Shown here: in pieces, positions 59,741 through 64,000 of the stretch
How the letters are laid out: each line of letters begins with the position of its first letter
Position numbering within the stretch: the stretch's first letter is position 1
Assembly: GCA_025993015.1 (NCBI GenBank)
Contig: DAJPFV010000001.1
Span: 558,001 to 622,000 of the forward strand
DNA: 64,000 nt
DNA from: Coriobacteriaceae bacterium
GTDB taxonomy: Bacteria > Actinomycetota > Coriobacteriia > Coriobacteriales > Coriobacteriaceae
Direction of reading: 5' to 3'
Program-made: the position numbers and the translations under genes
Notes under the pieces: model-generated
Told to the model about the DNA's origin: nothing
The model's input: only the letters and a program-made list of their open reading frames with translations
Database searches by the model: none

Positions 59741-61552
59741 TTACTCCTGCTCGGACTCTTCAGCCTGCTTACGGCTGCGGATGAGGTGCGCCACGCCGAT
59801 GCACAGCACCGCGCCACCAGCGATCCAGGTGAAGGTCACGCCGTTGAGACCGGTCAGCGGGAGGCCAACCTGCTTGGTATCGCCAACGGTGATGTTGAAG
59901 TAGCCATCGGTGACCTTGTCCGAGCCGGCCTGCGCCGTTAGCCTGTTATCACCGGCTTTCTCATCGGTAAGGCCAGCGATGACCTTGTCACTCTGGTTCT
60001 TGCTATCAAGCGTGCCAGAGAGCGCAGTAAGACCAGCGTTCGGATCAATGGCGTTCATGGTCGGCTTGATCTCGAAGGTGAAGGGTTCGACCTTGGTGTA
60101 ACCATCGGGAGCAGAAGTTTCCGTGACCGTATAGACGCCAGCATCGAGACCGGTAAGCGTAATGACACCATCGGGGTTCATCGAAAGCTCAACCTTGTTG
60201 TCGCTCAAAGTGCCGTCACTCTTGACATATTTAACGTTTGCGCTGTTCACGTCACCGTTAGTTGTGTCACCAGCTGCGATGGTGAACGTAGCACCTTCCA
60301 GCGCCTTCTCAGTGCCAAGGTCAACCTTGTTGATCTTGAGGCCGTAGGTGTAGTCCTTGACCATATCGGATTCCGAGGTGCCAGTACCTGCGACCATGGG
60401 GTTGTTAGAATACTCGAGCGTAACAGTATTGGGGTTGCCCTCCAGCTTGTTGTTAGCCCCTGCAATAACCGCCTTTGCGTTGAGCTTTGCCTTGTAGAAG
60501 ACAACAATATTGGTGTTGGCATTGATCGTAAGCGTTCCGCCATTTTTCGCGGTGGCTGACTTCAGCCCATTGGTTCCATTAAAGTTAACTGTCAAAACAC
60601 GCTGATTTGACTCAGAAGGGGCATCCACATCGTAGCTAGTCGGATTAATCTCGGTGTATTCACCATTATTCAGCGCATAAACGCTGATCGAGTCAGTGAT
60701 GTAGTCGAGACCGTCCGTCAGCTGATCCTTGAACTTGTAGGAATAGGTGTCGTAGCTATCGTAGTTGTCCGCAATCGTACCGGTGAGCCGGTAGTTGACC
60801 TCCTGGCCGATCTGGGAGTCGGCAGCGTCCACCCAGTCAGTCTCGCCGGTAATGTCACCGCCCTTCACCTTAGAATCATCGAGGATCTTTTTCTCAACCG
60901 TGGGGATGCTGGTCTTCTCATGGACAGTCACGGCACTACCACCCACGACTGCAAAGATCGGGGACGTGCCAGTGTTCGGCTTGGTCGAATCGAGATCGCT
61001 GGTCACAAACAGGTAGTAACCGTTGCCATTCGCCAGATTAGGAGTCCAAGAATTACCAGTAGGGATGTTAGTCGCGGCAGGTTTCTCACTCTTAACGGCA
61101 TTCGCAACTGCGTAGAGAACATTGTTGGTAGCGATTCGCGTTCCATCAGTCGATGTTGATCCTGCAGTAGTGGAACCCGCATGTGCCATGAGGAAGTCGG
61201 CTACTTCCTGGGCAGTAGGTTTGTCAGACAGCTGATCCTTAACCTTCAAGCCGTCATAACCCTTCCAGTCTTTCCTAATGGCATCAATCACCTTCATGCT
61301 AACCGTATCGCTCGCCCACGTGATGTTCTGAGCGGTCTTGCCACCGTTTTCAGTGTCGGTCACCGTAGCCTTAAAGATCTGGTACGCCTTGAACGTGGTG
61401 CCATCGTTTTTCTCGGCCTGACTAATGGTGATGCTGCCGTCACCCTCGGCCGCAAACGCCATGGTCACCGGGGCCATCACGCCACCGAAGCTCAGGGCTG
61501 CGGTGAGGCCTGCTGTCACTGCCAGGCGTGCGATGTTCTTGCTCATGCTCAT
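59741..61552 (-). CDS. SpaA-type pilin, likely major subunit
   Basis: The 603-residue protein has a Sec signal peptide (about 1-35, ending MAFAAEG), Ig-like Cna-B/SpaA domains with an E-box (YTVTETSAPDGY), a candidate pilin Lys in VTVHEKTS, and a sorting signal LPLTG with a hydrophobic helix and charged tail (RSRKQAEESEQE). Isopeptide bonds are likely. ATG 61552 follows GGAGG. The class C sortase gene follows. Homology with the next gene is clear in the N-terminal domain. Confidence 0.92.
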   Translation of the reverse strand: MSMSKNIARLAVTAGLTAALSFGGVMAPVTMAFAAEGDGSITISQAEKNDGTTFKAYQIFKATVTDTENGGKTAQNITWASDTVSMKVIDAIRKDWKGYDGLKVKDQLSDKPTAQEVADFLMAHAGSTTAGSTSTDGTRIATNNVLYAVANAVKSEKPAATNIPTGNSWTPNLANGNGYYLFVTSDLDSTKPNTGTSPIFAVVGGSAVTVHEKTSIPTVEKKILDDSKVKGGDITGETDWVDAADSQIGQEVNYRLTGTIADNYDSYDTYSYKFKDQLTDGLDYITDSISVYALNNGEYTEINPTSYDVDAPSESNQRVLTVNFNGTNGLKSATAKNGGTLTINANTNIVVFYKAKLNAKAVIAGANNKLEGNPNTVTLEYSNNPMVAGTGTSESDMVKDYTYGLKINKVDLGTEKALEGATFTIAAGDTTNGDVNSANVKYVKSDGTLSDNKVELSMNPDGVITLTGLDAGVYTVTETSAPDGYTKVEPFTFEIKPTMNAIDPNAGLTALSGTLDSKNQSDKVIAGLTDEKAGDNRLTAQAGSDKVTDGYFNITVGDTKQVGLPLTGLNGVTFTWIAGGAVLCIGVAHLIRSRKQAEESEQE

Positions 61553-61660
61553 CTTCTTTTCCTCCGTTTTCCGTTTGGTTCTCATTCGATCGGTCATCAT
61601 TTGTCTGTGTCTTAGCATCTGCTTCGCTACGTCTCGCCCCGCTCTCTGTGGGGCTGCCAG

Positions 61661-63331
61661 CTACTCTTTATGGCTGCCACCTCCCCGCTTGACCAGGAGC
61701 GCGACCACGATGAGCGCGACTCCGGCGACCGCTGCGGCGGCCACGGCGTACATTGCCATATCGCCAGTCGAGGGCATAAAGCCTCCGGTGGTAATGCTAG
61801 GGGGTGTGCCGGTGGGCGTGTTGATGAGCGACGCCTCCAGGCTGCCCGTCGACCCATCCGCGCTGTCGGCACGCAGGGGCGACTCGGCCGTGATGGTGAG
61901 CTTGGGCTTGGCGGCGGCCACCTGGTCGACGTCCAGACCCTCGGCCTTGACCGTCACGGAGCGCATGCCCTCAAAGGCGGTGTAGCCCTTGGGCGCCTTG
62001 AGCTCGCGGACCTCCAGCTTGCCCGAGTCCACGCCCGAGACGGTCACGCGGCCGTCCTCGCCCGTGGTGACGGTGGCCTTGCCCTCCGCATCCCACGTGC
62101 CGTCGGCCGCCAGCGTGCGACCGCGGTCGTCGGCGATGCTCAGGACCGCCCCGGCAAGCGGCTTGTCGCCGTCGCTGCCGCGCTTGGTGAGCGCGAGATC
62201 CCAGGTGTAGGCGCACGCATCGTCGCTCGGCGTGCGGGTGAAGCCGGCGTCGCCGGACTGGTCGGCAAAGGGAGAGCGCGGGTAGCGCAGGTAGACCTCG
62301 TTGGGGTTGCCCTTCGCGATGCCGTGGTTGCATGCGCTGTTGAGCGGCGCATTGTACACGGCGACCACTCGGGCGCCCGCGGTAAAGGCGTCTACCCCGC
62401 CGAGCGCGGCGATGAGGTCGCCGGTGCGCACGGTGAAGGTCTTGCCGTCCGCCGCTACCTTGGTGGCGCACTGGGCCGTGATGTCGGTCCAGCCCTTCGC
62501 AGGCTCAGTGCCGACGCGACCGTCCTTGCCGGTCTGGACCGCGTCAAAGCCGCCGTCCGCGCCCGCCGCCACGTACACGCGCATGCTCACGGCCACCTTG
62601 GAGGGGTCGAGCCCCGCGCTCATGGTGTCGACGAACTGCACCGTATAGGTGTCGTAGGCGGTGAGCCCGGCCGGGACCGTGGCAGAGAGGCGCCAGTACA
62701 GGTCGTCGGCAACCGTGGCGTCGGCGGCCTTCTGCCAGGCGGCGGTGCCGTCCTCCAGCACGTGCTTGGACACCTTGGGGGTCGCCGCCTTGGGCTTGAC
62801 GGTGACGGCGCTGCCGCCGACCAGGGCCATGATCGGCGCGGTGCCGGCCTCGCCCTGGGCGATGGCGTCGTCGTCGGCGACGATGAGCCAGTAGCCGCAG
62901 GGTAGCTCGGCCGCTGTGCCCGCGTTAAGGGCCACGGACACGGCACCAGAGCTCTGGAGGGAACGAGCGAGCTGTGCGCTCAGCGCGCTCGTAAGGTGGG
63001 AATCGGTGTTGAGCCACTCGGCAGCTTCCTGCGCGGTGGCCTGGGAATTGGGCATGCCGGCGCTGTGCAGCACAGGCAGCGCGGCGTCGCGCGCGGTGCC
63101 GCTTGCCCAGACGAGGTCGGTGGCGATCTTGGCGTCGCTGTCGCCGTCGACGACGTTGGCGCTAAAGATCTGGTAGGCGTCGTAGCTGCGCGCCACGGTG
63201 CCGCTCACCGTGATGGAACCGGTCGAGGTCGGCGCGGCCTGCGCGGAAGCGGGGAACACAACCGCGCAGGTGCCGATCACGAGGGCAAGCAGCGCAAACA
63301 AGATCGGGAAGGAGCAAACTTTCTTATTCAC
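61661..63331 (-). CDS. SpaA-type pilin with MPSTG sorting signal
   Basis: The 556-residue protein starts at GTG 63331 after GGGAGG and overlaps the stop of the upstream pilin by 8 bp. It has a signal peptide (VFPASAQAAP cleavage region), the same N-terminal domain as the major pilin (SYDAYQIFSANVV; GGSAVTVKPKAATP with a candidate pilin Lys), an E-box (LEVRELKAPKGY) and a C-terminal sorting signal FMPSTGD with a membrane helix and KRGGGSHKE tail. MPSTG instead of LPxTG may alter sortase choice. It is probably a minor pilin. Confidence 0.9.
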   Translation of the reverse strand: MNKKVCSFPILFALLALVIGTCAVVFPASAQAAPTSTGSITVSGTVARSYDAYQIFSANVVDGDSDAKIATDLVWASGTARDAALPVLHSAGMPNSQATAQEAAEWLNTDSHLTSALSAQLARSLQSSGAVSVALNAGTAAELPCGYWLIVADDDAIAQGEAGTAPIMALVGGSAVTVKPKAATPKVSKHVLEDGTAAWQKAADATVADDLYWRLSATVPAGLTAYDTYTVQFVDTMSAGLDPSKVAVSMRVYVAAGADGGFDAVQTGKDGRVGTEPAKGWTDITAQCATKVAADGKTFTVRTGDLIAALGGVDAFTAGARVVAVYNAPLNSACNHGIAKGNPNEVYLRYPRSPFADQSGDAGFTRTPSDDACAYTWDLALTKRGSDGDKPLAGAVLSIADDRGRTLAADGTWDAEGKATVTTGEDGRVTVSGVDSGKLEVRELKAPKGYTAFEGMRSVTVKAEGLDVDQVAAAKPKLTITAESPLRADSADGSTGSLEASLINTPTGTPPSITTGGFMPSTGDMAMYAVAAAAVAGVALIVVALLVKRGGGSHKE

Positions 63332-64000
63332 GACGCTTACCTCCCTTCGCATTCGCCTTGCGACGAATGTGCATCCAGGCCGCAGCAGCGCAAAGCACCG
63401 CCGCGCCGGCAAGGTACGTCAGAGTGACGCCCGACATACCAGAAAGGGGCAAAGAGGTGGAGTAGGTGTTGGTGAAGACCGGAACGCTCTGTTCCTTGCC
63501 AGTGGCCTCGTCCTTAGCTGGAACGTAGGTGACCGGCTTTTGCTCTTTCTCGGGGATATCCTTGCCATCGGCATTGACGATCTTGGTGTAGGTCACATCG
63601 CACTTGATCGTCTTATCAGACTGATCAGTTGCCGTGACCGTGATCTTGTAGACCGACTTGTCGTATTTGTAGTTCGTGAACGGTGTGGTCAGCTGCTGTT
63701 CGCGAACGTAATAGGTGAAGGTCTTAGAAGCGCCACGACCAGTAGGGTCCTCGCCCTTGTTGAGGTCATTAAGTTTGTACGTGATTTTATCGACAAAACT
63801 CAGAGTCTGGGGGTATTGGTACCGTCGGCCGTTGTCTTCACCGTCTTGGCGTCTTCAAACTTCTCGTTATCCGCAAACTCGAGCGTAAACTCCTTCATCT
63901 CGCCACCCTTAACGACCTTAGTCGCCTTAGGAGTCCAGGAGCCGTCGGAAGTGTACAGAGTGTACGTGTTGTTGAAAGTCTTTGAACCATCGGAGTTGGC
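63324..64000 (-). pseudogene. pilin with Spy0128/FctA-like domain, frameshifted and cut by the window edge
   Basis: The minus strand encodes an unbroken pilin segment from 64000 down to about 63814 (ANSDGSKTFNNTYTLYTS...), then the frame closes at a stop. A different frame continues from about 63808 with TLSFVDKITYKLND...YYVREQQLTTPF and ends in the sorting signal LPLSG, a membrane helix and an RRKANAKGGKRRE tail. The two are joined by five G on the plus strand (63809-63813); one more would restore the frame. The N-terminus is outside the window. Confidence 0.82.

Overview
The window is a high-G+C, densely coded stretch of a Gram-positive bacterial chromosome. The best guess is Collinsella or a close relative (Coriobacteriia, Actinomycetota), a gut anaerobe. 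The evidence is indirect: a type III glutamine synthetase, a gatCAB operon, iron-sulfur proteins, SpaA-type sortase pili and a cell wall amidation enzyme, all with strongly C/G-biased codon use. There is no rRNA in the window, so the genus is inferred from gene content.

Layout. 1-10.7 kb: a cut-off DUF4143-type ATPase, guaA, a cytoplasmic asparaginase, a small regulator beside a 24-bp palindrome, ychF, a ferredoxin-like protein and three iron/zinc alcohol or glycerol dehydrogenases in a row. 11.1-15.5 kb: two related helical-repeat proteins, then one long gene in which MurT and GatD, normally separate subunits, are fused. 15.6-20.8 kb: a tRNA-Glu gene carrying a 5.2-kb integrative element with 45-bp att repeats, integrase arm sites at both ends, a repressor, two excisionase-like proteins, a possible replication gene with 22-bp iterons, and an S24-like gene broken at a run of ten G. 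20.8-25.4 kb: repeats, type III glnA with GlnR-like boxes, and an IS30-family insertion.

25.4-33 kb: a methionine operon (metF, a separate MetH reactivation protein, metH lacking that domain), a DUF711 gene, a methyltransferase with unusual codon use and yhbY. 33-42.9 kb: a 999-residue NTPase/SARP regulator, nagB, a PTS EIIA, glmM, rpsI-rplM, a patatin and tmRNA. 42.9-54.2 kb: a PIN/RHH toxin-antitoxin pair, two IS200-type insertions, a probable metal operon (two ABC exporter halves, a DUF6110-like protein, a P1B-type ATPase) with a divergent AraC regulator, and a second DUF4143 ATPase behind nested inverted repeats. 54.3-64 kb: gatCAB (minus strand) and a pilus locus (three pilins, the first frameshifted and cut by the window edge, and a class C sortase).

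The most novel signals are non-coding. Two roughly 140-nt elements with perfect 32-bp outer arms of different sequence but a shared core sit just behind stop codons in the same relative orientation. A separate small hairpin family (CAAAGGGG-WCAG loop) also sits behind genes. Both DUF4143 ATPases have strong inverted repeats at their starts. Cell wall and amino-sugar functions are spread through the window (murT-gatD, glmM, nagB), as are glutamine- and asparagine-linked functions (guaA, asparaginase, glnA, gatCAB).
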